A DNA stretch of 64,000 nucleotides from Mansonella perstans (taxonomy: Eukaryota > Nematoda > Chromadorea > Rhabditida > Onchocercidae): NCBI GenBank assembly GCA_037074765.1, contig JBAMDO010000147.1:186001-250000 (forward strand). The letters are read 5' to 3'. Shown one piece after another: positions 49,225-60,500 of this stretch (positions are counted from its first letter, which is position 1; the number at the start of each line of letters is the position of its first letter). Made by a program: the position numbers and the translations under genes. Under the pieces are notes generated by a model. That model worked only from the letters and a program-made list of their open reading frames with translations, searched no databases and was not told where the DNA came from.

Positions 49225-52200
49225 ATGATTGAAGAAAATTGGTTATCATCTTCTGCAAAAAATATAGCTGTTGATGGAGGAAATGATATTGACGTAAATG
49301 TTGTGGAGCAAGAAAGTCCTTCCATAGAAACATCGGTAGACAAGTCGCTAAAAAGGTTTGACTGATTTTTACAATTCTTCTGCAGGATTGGTTTTTTTTT
49401 TCTATACTAGTGGTAATTAATAAATAGAATTGAAGTCACTCTTAATAAAATTTAATCCTTTAGTGATGAGATTCTGTTTTCCTCTTTCTTGACCATTCGC
49501 AGTGCTCGATGATATTATCCCAATTAGAAGCACCAATTAATAACATCCTGATTTTCAGTTTACCCAGTTCTTCTGTAACATCAGATTTTTCAATACAACC
49601 AACAAAGCTAAGCATGTTATCGATTGCAATCGCGGAAAAAGATGACCCAAGGAAATTCCGAATTTATCGTCTTTTGAATTGTGAACCATCGGAATCTACG
49701 ATATATTATCATTGTGTAAAGTGCAAGTCGCTCGAAAAGAAAGTTTCTGGTATCTAAATTCGCTAAACATGGGTTTGCCATATGATTTGTAGTGAACCAA
49801 AAACATTACTTACTCAAGAGTTGCTGGAAGAATGAATACGCACCATTAATTGAAGATGGATCTTCGTGTAGATTTTTTTGTTTCACCAGTTACTGTTACA
49901 TACATTTTTCATCATTTTATTTGTTATGGATGTTATTTTTCTACACTAACATCAATTAAAGGAGGGTCAAAACGTTACAAACCCTATGTAAAAACATTAC
50001 ATGGCAAGCTGATTGGTAACGCACATCCCGAGCATCATCCTGGTTGTCATGCAGTAACTAAAAAAATCCAAGAGCTGCAAGAAATGGATCGTGCTTGCCG
50101 AGCTAAAATTAGAGCTAGTTATCCGTCAGTCGCATTTCCTCAAAAATACGTTAGTCACTTGAATCTGTGTGTTTGCTGGCAGTACTGGATTTCAGCTGGA
50201 AATAGGGTTGTTGCTTAATAAAGAGCAAAATTATTTGGATATGCTTTTCATCTTCTATTGGTAGGGTCAGCAAGAAAATCGCATGAGTTAAACTTTTCTG
50301 TACTGCCTTTTGTATATATACATATTATATGGCAAGCTGAATGGTAACGCAAATTCCGAGCATCATCCTGGTTGTCGTATAGTAACGGAAAATTTTCCTA
50401 TATATATATGTATATGTTTATATATTTTTTCATCAGAATGTCGTCTTCTTTGTTTATTCGGATTTTACTGTATCGAAAACTTATATTTTTGCAAGCTTTA
50501 ATATTTTTTTTTTACTGATATATTCCATCAAAGGATGGAATTTAAATGCAGCGACAGTATTTCATTTTTTGAACGGAAATTCAATCTAACAACTGATAAT
50601 CGTTATATATATATTTAGATGGAACAAGCAGTTGAGGATAAATCAATTATCGATGTGCAGCCAAATTACACTTTGCGTAGAAGATCGAAAGGACTGAGTT
50701 TTAAATGCGATGTCCTAAATCATGACATAAATGGAAGCAGATTGTCAGAAATTGATTATTTATTGAGGCAAGTTTTAAAGAAATAAATTCAAGTCGAATT
50801 CATGTGCTTTAAACTTCAAACGCAGAATATTGGTTTTTCAGTGGTGAACTTTGAAGAAGGTGTGTTATGGTTGTTTGCTTTAGGTTTATAAGCGAAGTCT
50901 GTATGAACGGTATCGCAGAAACGACAGATTATGAGAGGCAAGCGGATCATTTCCATTATATTCGCTATAACTTGTATTTCGATGTCTTTCCTTATGAAAA
51001 ATACGGCGAATCGCTAGTTTCTCTTAGAACTTTTTAACTTGTTTTCTAATTTCAGTGTATATTCTACATCATCCAATAGCATAGGTTATACTTCGTTAAT
51101 TGTACCGGAGCCTGATGGAATGTCTGTAAGAATTTATGATGGGCATGACGAATTATCTGATCAGGCGGTGATACATTATTACTGTTCTAAATGTGATGAC
51201 TTATATCAAAAAAGAGATAATGGTATATAAGTCTTTTTATATATGTTTAATAAGTTTTCATTTGGATTGATAGAAATAATTCGCTAAGCCTTTGTATTTC
51301 TTTTCAATTAACTTTATGAACTTTTGTTATTGAATTTTGCTTGGAAAGATACGTTTTCAGGTTCCCTTTGCCAAAAATCATTGTTTCTTTCATAGTGTCA
51401 TAGTTTTTAGAATCCGAGCGAAGTGTGCTGAAAGCAAAAAATGATTTGGTGGTTGAATATCCAGAACATCATGCAGAATGTTTGCCAACAGCACTGGAAT
51501 CTCTAAGAGAGCTAGGCGATGGCTTGAAAAATTTTTGTGTTGTAGCAAATCATAGGATTATTCCTCTGAAAGCGATAGTTGTCAGTGTTTGGTTGTATTT
51601 TTTTTGTTTACATTATCGGAAACTTCAGGGTTTTCTCTTATGTTAACGAATCGATAACCATAAGAGAGCAAAGCAGATATATTAGGAATTTTGATTTAAG
51701 TAGACGAATCAGATTACATCTCTATTTAATACAATTTTTAATAGCTATTTAATAACTATTAGTTATATTGCCTTTAAGAGATATTATATTTAAAAAGTTT
51801 CTAATTTCCTTAGTTATAAAAACTTTTGAAGCGTAGATTTTGCTATTAACTTTTAGTTAGCCTAAATGTGAAGCGCGTATATGAAAATCTATTAAAAAAT
51901 TTTTTTAGGAAACTGAATATAGTATTTTTGATCAACCGAATGGATGCTTTCCTAATGATGGATCGGATGAACAGAGCTGGGATACAACAATTTTAGATGA
52001 GGAGATGTTAGTACTAGTAAATATTTAATAACTTCTTTTTTTATCAGATATAATTTTTCACTGTAATCCAAAATCCCTACAAAAATTCTGGTTTTTACGG
52101 AACTATTCTGTGATTTAAAATAATTCTCTTTTGGTCACGGCACAATCATTTATAATATAATATATTTTTTCCTTTTTTGTTTCATTTCAGTCTTATCAAT

Positions 52201-52395
52201 TCTGCGTCAGTCCCGAAACTTCACGAACAACAGTGCTTTTGCAGACGTCTTTATGAAGAAAATGTGGAATTATACCGGGAAATGTTGAGTAGTGTAGCTG
52301 AAATAAGATCACTGGTTAGCGAAATGAAGCGTATTTCTGGTGCAAATGCTGCTGATTGTTATGTCGAGGATGGCCAAACTTTTGGAAGAAGGTGA
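49225..52395 (+). CDS. Putative zinc-binding protein with two C-x2-C / HH-x2-C modules, complete copy
   Basis: Nine exons: 49225-49355, 49559-49749, 49962-50149, 50619-50767, 50884-50973, 51056-51222, 51411-51577, 51909-52006, 52191-52395. They total 1386 bp (461 aa), all in phase. The start MIEENWLSSSAKNIAVDGGN opens an acidic N-terminus. Module 1 has TIYYHCVKCKSLEKKVSG, then GKLIGNAHPEHHPGCHAVTK and a basic helix MDRACRAKIRASYPSVAF. Module 2 has IHYYCSKCDDLYQKRDNG, then VEYPEHHAECLPTALESL. Both modules share Y-x-C-x2-C followed about 25-45 residues later by HH-x2-C, resembling FLYWCH-like or transposase-associated zinc fingers; a role in DNA binding is inference. The C-terminus is helical (RRLYEENVELYREMLSSVAE). 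Intron 4 appears to use a GC donor (TTGAG|GCAAGT). Exons 4-9 lie in the inverted duplication; exons 1-3 are unique, which marks this as the complete locus. Confidence 0.7.
50326..50395 (+). pseudogene. Duplicated exon-3 remnant within intron 3
   Basis: The sequence reading GKLNGNANSEHHPGCRIVT repeats the core of exon 3 (GKLIGNAHPEHHPGCHAVT at about 50003-50060) about 330 bp downstream. It lacks a clean acceptor and is flanked by (TA)n. Its inverted twin is at about 30690-30760. Confidence 0.7.
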
Positions 52396-53896
52396 TAGCA
52401 GTGAATTTGTTTGGTTGGTGAATAATCTTTCTATGTTAACAGCTTTTACAAACGTTTTATGGGGAAAAGACTACTAAAAATTTTGCGTTGAACGTCAATT
52501 TTTCGATATTTAAGCTGTTAATGTATTTAAGAAATTGATATCCATTCTTTTGCTTAGCTTGTTACCGTTATCATACCAATTCCCCTCAAAAAAAAAAAGC
52601 GTTGACATTATCCTTTTCTTAACAAATCCATGCCTATTCTAGAGAGATAAAGTTGATTGTAATAAACTGATAAAACTAATCGAAGAACATTGATACTGTG
52701 GAAAAGAAATTGCGTCACTGTTGGTCTGTTTCTGTGTCGCAGTGGTTACACAACGCATAATTTTATCATTATAATATTTTCTAGCATTCAATAATTAGAT
52801 TTTAGATGATAAATTTGAAAAGCTGGATTATTTTTTCACAAAAATGCTAGTCTTTTTTGACATTTTTAATTTTAGAGAATATATTATAATATAAAAAAAA
52901 ATTTCTTGAATACTGTTGCTTTCCATTTTTTATAGGCATTTTATTGCATTTTTTTTTCCTTACTAATCATCAAACTCGGCTATTTTGCATCAGGTTTGAA
53001 GTCATTGGAAAAATAACTTTCTGTCACATGGATTACTCAAATAACATAAATATATATATATATATATATATATGAAAAAAAGACGGGTTTATTATTTGTA
53101 TAATCTAATTGATTAGTAGTGCCCAGAATAGAGTTTGATTACATGATACGCGGTAAAATGTTTATGCGCATGGCAAAATGTAGAAGATTTCAACGGCTAA
53201 TATGAAGAAACTCTACCGATTCATGCTTGATCAAGCTCACGTTTGAGCAGGTATCGGGGAAATCCTAATAGCATATTGTGCGTATTTTTTTTTGTCAAAT
53301 ATAGCCTCTGTTGCTTGTTGATTGTGTCTGTTAAATTTCATTCAAATGATATTTAATGTTGGCAGCAGAAAATTATTTAAAAATCTTTTACGCATAACTT
53401 GCTTATTTGAGATACTGACCGAAATTTTATTTGCATAAATGAATCGTAGACTTGCTGCGTTAGAACAGAACAAAATATATCAATTTGGTTGTGCTGCGCA
53501 TAATAAAAATATCTCTTTTATCTGGGGAAAGTTTTAGTTCCATCTTTAAAACAATTTTATTTTAAACTAGCAACTCTTTGGAACACATATTTTATGCATA
53601 ATGTATTTTAAGCATCGTCTTCAAGCATAATGTTTTAAGCACTTTATTTTAAGCAATAATAAAAAATTACAAGAACTATGAAAATGAAGAGTTCTAACTG
53701 AGGAAAAGTAAAGTTGACAGTATTTTGCGAAACATATGAAAATATTAATTCAGCTTTTTTACATTCAAAACTCTTTATTTTTACAGTTTTATTTGGAAAA
53801 CCCGACTTTTTGTCTCAGTTTTTACCAATATATTCATTCTTAAGACAGATAATTGAGGGGTCAACATATCCTAAAGTGCCGGTCTCACAGACTGCT
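52396..53896. other. Convergent spacer between the two genes of arm 2
   Basis: Mirror of 27194-28686, including a longer (TA)n tract (53048-53075). No coding exon is seen. Confidence 0.5.
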
Positions 53897-55879
53897 TCAG
53901 TTTGTGTCACATTGCCAATGTTGTTCAGGTGCACAATACGTATATTCCAACTTGTCGTTGTTTTTTCGTTCGATAACGCATGAATGCAAATTATCGTCGC
54001 AGAAGCAACCTTTATCGCTGAAATAGGGATTTATCACACTTCTGTTAAGAAACCTGAAATTTTTATCAAGACACACATACACATACGCACAAACATGCAC
54101 TGAAAATCTAATGCATGTGTGAAATGAACTCATAGGAATGCATGAAATACGTGGAAAATCGCTTACACCCACGACTGATTTTCATCCAGAATGCACCAAG
54201 CTTGTGGTTCACGTTGATCGAAGCAAGCTGAGTGGGAATTGCACTCTTTCTTTCTGCAAATAAAAACAAACTGAGCTCTTACTATTTCTCAGCTTTACTC
54301 ATACCGATAAATTAGAAGTAGAGAGATGTATGACAAGGGCTATAATCCATAATCGCATTTATAATGATTCATTAATCCGAATTATATTAATTAAACATAT
54401 ATTGATTATTATTCAGAAAATTGCAGCAGACGTCTTATAAGTCAAAGGTAATATACGTCAATGGACCAGGACAAGGATTCCTCATAAATAAATTGGAAAG
54501 CTTCAGACTAATGAAAATGCCTATGTACTTACTTGCCATCAGTTTCAACAAATTCCCCTTTGGCCACATAATCGTTTTTTTGTCCATTATTACCTTCCTC
54601 ATCCTTACATTGCCAGTCTTGTTCAGGTGCACAATATGTATATTCTAACTTGCCGCTATTCATTCGTTCGATAACGCATGAATGCAAATTATCGTCGCAG
54701 AAGCAACCTTTATCGCTGAAATAGGGATTTATCACACTTCTGTTAAGGAACCTGGAACTTTTATAAACACACACATACACACACCTATTGAAAATCTGAT
54801 ATATGTGTAGAACCAACTTTTCATAGGAATAAGTGAAAAATGCACTTACACCCACGACTGATTTCATTCAATTTGCACCAAGTCTGTGGCTCACGTTGAT
54901 CGTAGCAAGTTGCGTGAGAATCGCACTCCTTCTTTCTGCAAATGAAAATAAAGCGAGCTCTTATTATTTCTAAACTTTATTCAGAAGTATGACGAAGGCA
55001 ATAATCCATAGTCGTGGTTAAAATTTATTCATTATTCCAAAACATTTTGTTCAGATGATGAAATATCATTAAATGAAATCCAGCCAAAAATACTCACATT
55101 TCCTGTCAAAAGATTCATAAACAGTATATAGATAAACGTCGTATATTGTTTATTTAATAATATCAATAATACGAATAAACGAGATAAATGCGCTAATAGA
55201 CATGGATAAGGATTCCTCATAAATAAATAGGAGAGTTTCAAATTATTGACTGTGCCCATTTACTTACGTGCCATCACTTTCAACAAATTCTCCTTTGGCC
55301 ACATAATCATCATAATTTCCTTTATTACTATCCTCTTTGTCGTTTTCATCGATTTCATCATTGTTATCGTTATTATCATTGTTATTGTTCTCATCACTGT
55401 TACTATCAAGACCAGGTTCAAAATAATCCTGAGAAAAAATAAAAATTTTTTGTTCATGAACATTACACTACTGGAAATTGATTTATGATCGATTGAAAAG
55501 GAATGGATTGGAGTTCATTTTTCTTGTCGTTTTAATAGAGCATGTTATGTTTCAAGTTCAAGCAATTTTTCATACCACGACGACAAGTCAAATCATTTCA
55601 TACAGGAAACTAGATCAATCTAGATCATCTAGCAGTCATATCACATCCTACTTATCATCTTATCTCATCCTTTACCTGTACAGAAACATTTTCACTACTG
55701 TGTGCAGCTACCACCGTTGGTTTAATATGGCCAACTCTATCTTCTGGCTGCTAAAAAATATATTTTGGAAAAAAACGTAAATTCATGAAAGTTACACTGA
55801 AATCTTCATCTGATTCTGTTGCACATGAAAATGCCACAAGAAGAATTACTAAGCCAAACACTGTTAGAAGCTTGTTCAT
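53897..55879 (-). pseudogene. Secreted protein with two 8-cysteine domains, copy 3, frameshifted
   Basis: Exons by mirror of copy 1: 55796-55879, 55676-55750, 55268-55428, 54850-54935, 54533-54715, 54167-54253, 53897-54017. The signal peptide, acidic linker and all cysteine codons are kept. Exon 4 has lost one base in an A-run: copy 1 reads GAATGAAAATCAGTCG and this copy GAATGAAATCAGTCG, so exon 4 is 86 bp instead of 87. The predicted protein leaves frame just before the NENQSW motif, losing the second half of module 1 and all of module 2. The deletion lies in a short homopolymer, so a consensus error in the assembly is a real alternative. If the base is restored the gene is equivalent to copy 1. 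Confidence 0.75.
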
Positions 55880-57455
55880 GTTTCCTTCTGAAAAAAATAG
55901 AACCAAACATGGGAATTTTGAAACCATTTGGCAATAACGAATTAATGTAAATAAAATGAGTGCACCGTTTCATTTGTCCATTTAATCGAACTCTATTAAT
56001 TTTTTTCTAATTAACATACAAATCGAGTTTAATTCATAGTTACATATCTGATCCCTATGAATTTAATTTCAAAATTTGATTTTGCTTTTTTTCAACGATT
56101 ATATTGCCTATAAATATGTAGTAAAGAAACTCCACTCTAGAAGTTTGCTTTTTTCTTTAAGTGAAATCCACAGTGCCTTTGATTCATTCATTGTCATATC
56201 ACTCAAATTCTTATTTATGAAATGGGAAATGAAAACGAAGCCATTAAGTGATCAGAAAATAATCCGATTTCTTCATGCAAAAAATAGATGCATGTTAAAA
56301 AGGAGTAATATGTTTGCAGTTAAGCAGACGTGCACTTCTTCTATCTATTCATGTTTTCAGAAAAGTTGGATTGTTTTGATTCCAATTTCATTCATAGATG
56401 GGCATCAAAACATGACTTCTAATTTGAAAGACAGCTGAATCGCTCGTTCCACTTTGTTTAGACACATGAAAGCTATGTAAACTTTGTTTTTCAGAAAAGT
56501 TGGATTGTTTTCATTTACAGATTTCATTTACATAGCTGTTGCTTTAATGAGAAAAGGATTATTTGATCAATTTTGCAAATGACTCATTTTTTTCAAAATG
56601 CTATTTTGTAAGAATTATGAAATCTTTCATTTGGAATGAAGCTTGTTGCAAGTTATTTTGCTCATTTCACAAAACCAATTTTTTGCTATTTTTCCCCCAA
56701 ATAGCCTTCGATTCATCAAAATGTGCAATGATCATCGAAGTGAGCTGCTTTCCATCATCGAAAAATGATTCTTTGATGTTTTCATTCTTTGCTAATTGTG
56801 AATGATTTATAGGTTACAGTAAGCTATTATTGCACAATATTTCATATTTCATGACAATTCTCCTTATTCTCGTAATTTTTCATTTTTCAGATTGGAAAAT
56901 ATTTCACATGAAAAATATTTACGTACTTATGCGTTTTTCTTACTGTTGAGAACTATTAACAATTTCTGAGTACAATATTACAACCTGAATAAACGCCTAT
57001 CGTCGACAAACGATCGACTACAGCTTTCCATATAGTTCATGCATAAATTTTTGTTTATAACAGCTTTATACGCTTTCAATATATTAATTTATTTTGCCAT
57101 TTTTGTAATTTATTTTTCATGCACATCGATTTATCGCTGAACACCTTTTTCTTAACTGCATTCATTACCCTATCTGATTTCGTATTCTGTATCTGTTCTT
57201 TAGTTACAGATTTCTTTGATCAACTTTACAATTTGTTGTTGAAAAATAAATGCCACAGTAGATAGGAGCTGCTGGAAAAAAAAAATCAAAATATTTTGCA
57301 GTGCAAATAATATTAAGTTAATCAAACAGATGATTCACTACAGGATAATAACAACACAATTATTTTTCAACGTCAACCAAAAACACAGTAACAAAACTCT
57401 CTTTTTTCAACATCAGTTGCAAGACACAATATTTGGTCCAAGTAATAATGTAAAG
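55880..57455. other. Upstream region of secreted gene copy 3 and right edge of the duplication
   Basis: Shared with the upstream regions of copies 1 and 2 up to 56640 and with copy 2 to 57116, then unique. It presumably carries the promoter of the secreted gene. Open frames at 56076-56438 and 56563-56805 are conserved only because the DNA is duplicated and show no coding character. Confidence 0.5.
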
Positions 57456-58352
57456 AACGATTCTAAAGGGAGTTGCAAATGCCATAGACAGAGCCATATA
57501 CGGTGGAACCATGTACAAGAAAATGATAAATGAATAACACCATGGGCAAGTTATAATTTTCTCAGCGTTGAAAATGATCATATAACTATCTATAATCTGT
57601 TGAAAGAATGTGTCACTCTTATTGGGCTCTTACTGATTTGTAGCCGGCACTTCAGAACGCTGAAACGGTGACGCACTCACAGCACGAGAACTTTTGTGAT
57701 CGTTTTGAACCATTATAAAGATCTCAATAATAAATATATTTTATCAGTTTCGGCTCATCCAGATCAATCCTTTCATTTTTTGGTTCATCCAAATCAATCC
57801 TTTCATTTTCCGGCTCATCCAGATCAATATTTTGCAATATTATTGGGAAAACTTTTTTTGTAAGAAAAAAATTTGCGGGATAAGATAGCTATGGAGATGC
57901 AAATTCTTTCTGCAATCTTTATTTTTATCGACACATTAATTCCAGACTGTGAACAGTGCAGCAAGTTCAATTATGGAGGAGAAAAGGATTGATCTAGATG
58001 AGCCGAAAAATGAAAGCAATGATCTGGACGAGCTGGAAAATGAAAGGATTGATCTGGATGAGCCGAAAATGATAAAATATATTTATCATTGAGATCCTTA
58101 TAATGTTCAAAACGGTCACAAATGCTGTAAGTGCGCTGCCATTCCAGCGTTCCGAACTGCTCGATACAGACCAGTAAGAGACCCAATAAGAATGACACAT
58201 TGTTTCTACAGATTATAGATAGTTATATGATCATTTTCAACGCTGTTAAAATTATAACTTGCTAATGGTGTCATTCATTTATCATTTTCTTGTACATGGT
58301 TTCACCGTATATGGCTCTGCCTGTGGCATTTGCAATTCCCTTTAGAATCGTT
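57456..58352. mobile_element. Foldback (long inverted-repeat) element, 897 bp
   Basis: The ends are mirror images: AACGATTCTAAAGGGAGTTG on the left and CAATTCCCTTTAGAATCGTT on the right. Arms of about 370 bp (57456-57825 and 57980-58352) pair at roughly 85-90 percent by eye, separated by a ~150-bp loop. Each arm contains near-tandem copies of a ~31-bp unit (CGGCTCATCCAGATCAATCC plus TTTCATTTT). No transposase is encoded and no clear target-site duplication was found. It is probably a non-autonomous foldback or MITE-like element. Confidence 0.8.
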
Positions 58353-58564
58353 CTGGAAGATCCCGTAAACATGCCAGATGGAATGCTTTTCGGGTTTTCT
58401 CAGCCAACGCTGCCTGCGTGTCAAGAGCCAAAATCATGATTATCCTCAGTCATCTAAAATAGACTTAAATTGTTATTTAACCGATGCAAGCACTAGATGA
58501 AATTAATAATTTTTATTGTTGCTTTGCTAGAGATTAAAATTTACAACGCAAGTTCACGGACCGT

Positions 58565-60500
58565 TACCTTTGGTTTTTTAATGTTGCTCGTCTCGATTGG
58601 AACCATCGGTACCTCAGCTCCTCCCTTCTCATTGTTTGGCAGAAAGGCCCACTTTTTCTAGATGGCCATTTTTTGGTCTCATCGTCACTTACTGATAAAG
58701 GAAGCCAACTCTGTCTCTTCTTCATTGCATTCCAGCCCTTGAGTACCGCTTCCTCTTCCATTTCCTTTTCTTGGGCATTCGAACTCCTTCAATCTCCTCC
58801 TTGTTTACTCCAAGCGATTCATGAGCAAGTATTCAAACTGAAAAGGCAAAAATTTAGAAATGAGTAATTGATGAAGCCAATCTAACAACCTAAATAAAGT
58901 TTGCTTTAAACTTCAAAACATCATAGCTACAATAATTTGGAGGAAAAGAATAATAAATTGAAAAAGTGAGTATTTGAAACAATTGCAAAACAATCAACTG
59001 ATTTTTTCTATATCGTTTATTTTTTCTTTTTGCTTTTACAATTCCCCTTTTTCATCCTCCTTCTTGTTTTTTTTTGTTTCGTTATTTTATTATATATTCT
59101 GTGCTTTTCTCTTTTCAGAAATTACTTAAACAAAATAAAACGAGCAACCACATAAAAAGAAAAAAAAAAGCTAGTAGCTAAAAAAAATCGCAACGGAACA
59201 AACATTCTAATGAGACTTATCCAAAAAATTTTTTTAAAAGTCAATTCACGCCAAATCTTTGTTTGCTAAAAATGATCAAATAGTTCTCATTTCAACTGAA
59301 AAATTCTATCACTTTACAACAAACAAAAACAGAAAATTTTCAAAGCTTTCGTTATGGTTTAAAAAATTAGTAACCACAAATTTAAAAAAAAAGACCCAAA
59401 TTAACAAACAATCCCTTGTCGAAAAAAAAAAAAAACAATTAGCAACGAAAATTACTAAAACAATGAAAAAATTTAGCAAGAAAAAACATAAGAACTAGGC
59501 TAATCAGTCAGTAATAGATTAAAATACCTGCGTGAAGTAACAAACTTTGATGCCCGAGTGGAACAAAGATCGATTGAAGGGAAATGGCTCTTCACTTGAA
59601 CGCATGCAATATATTTTCAATGATGTGGATTAGGCAGAATTTCCATTATCACACTACATCTGGAAAAAGAAAAAAGGTATTATGCAGAAGAACTGTTTTT
59701 CTTTTCAGATAATCAATACTTTGCAAAAAAAATCTCTTGCCGTTATTTTTAGCGCTAATTTCAGAATTTAAACTCATTGCTTTACGAATGGATTCTGTTA
59801 GCGTGAATTCGCCATATCGCATTCCGAGAAAACATTGAAAACTTTTATATTTATTCAAATCAAGCATATAAAATTATTCAAAATACTAATGAAATTTATT
59901 TAAATTTACCAACTGTAGTCGACTTGCCCGAATTACCGTATGCAAGTCTTTTCGTCTTTCTGACCCTATAAACAGCTGTTAATATTGCTCCAATATGCCT
60001 TTCACTGCTGGCTCATGGAATGGTTGTGGTTCACTGATATTGCCTCGAGTCATTTCTGTTCCATAGCCTGAAATCTATTTATTATCGAATGTGATTCGTC
60101 AAGCTTAATGCAAGCTGATAAATTTACAAAAGCTATTTTTTTTTCAAATGATAAATGAGACTTACCGTACTATTTCATGAATTTTTTCCAATTCTCTGCG
60201 TTCTGCGCTCGGGCACTCTTAACGTCGTCGTATCAAAACATCCTCCATTCAGGAAAAGCTCATACAACAATCGTCGTCGCTTCGCCATCTCCTTTTGCTC
60301 TTCCTGCATTTGCTGCAGCAGCTCAGCATATTGTTCTTGCTGGGAGAGTTGGAGCAAGAACTGCTTCTCATTCGTACGCTACCGTTCCATTATGCGATCA
60401 TACTTCAGGAGCTCGCGGAACAAATCCAATTACTCCCGCATTTGAGGAGCATTCTTCAAAACAGTCAACTTTGGTAAGTCCGACCTTACTCCGCTTTAAA
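58565..60500 (-). pseudogene. Decayed coiled-coil protein gene with in-frame stops and frameshifts
   Basis: Three coding-like pieces on the minus strand. Piece 1 (about 60172-60500) reads LPKLTVLKNAPQMRE-stop-LDLFRELLKYDRIMER-stop-RTNEKQFLLQLSQQEQYAEL and a Gln/Glu/Lys-rich helix, then shifts frame into SAERRELEKIHEIVR before a CG|GTAAGT donor. Piece 2 (59910-60067), between intact splice sites, reads YGTEMTRGNISEPQPFHEPA, then VKGILEQY-stop-QLFIGSERRKDLHTVIRA. Piece 3 (about 58568-58830) reads AHESLGVNKEEIEGVRMPKK and, one frame over, EKEMEEEAVLKGWNAMKKRQ. The stops are TAA (60430-60432), TAG (60379-60381) and TAA (59979-59981). I do not recognise the parent protein. The pieces may belong to one gene; that is inferred from order and strand. 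Confidence 0.55.

Larger units (their letters stand above)
50231..56640 (-). repeat. Inverted segmental duplication, arm 2 (6410 bp)
   Basis: Reverse complement of 24445-30854, with equal length. It continues beyond 56640 to 57116 as similarity to copy 2 only (38200-38675). It is the only copy whose similarity extends past both partners' edges, so it is the best candidate for the source locus. Confidence 0.93.

Noticed and set aside
56076..56805. Conserved genes upstream of secreted copy 3
   Set aside because: Apparent conservation with 24445-25200 and 38500-39430 comes from recent DNA duplication. The frames have no coding signature.
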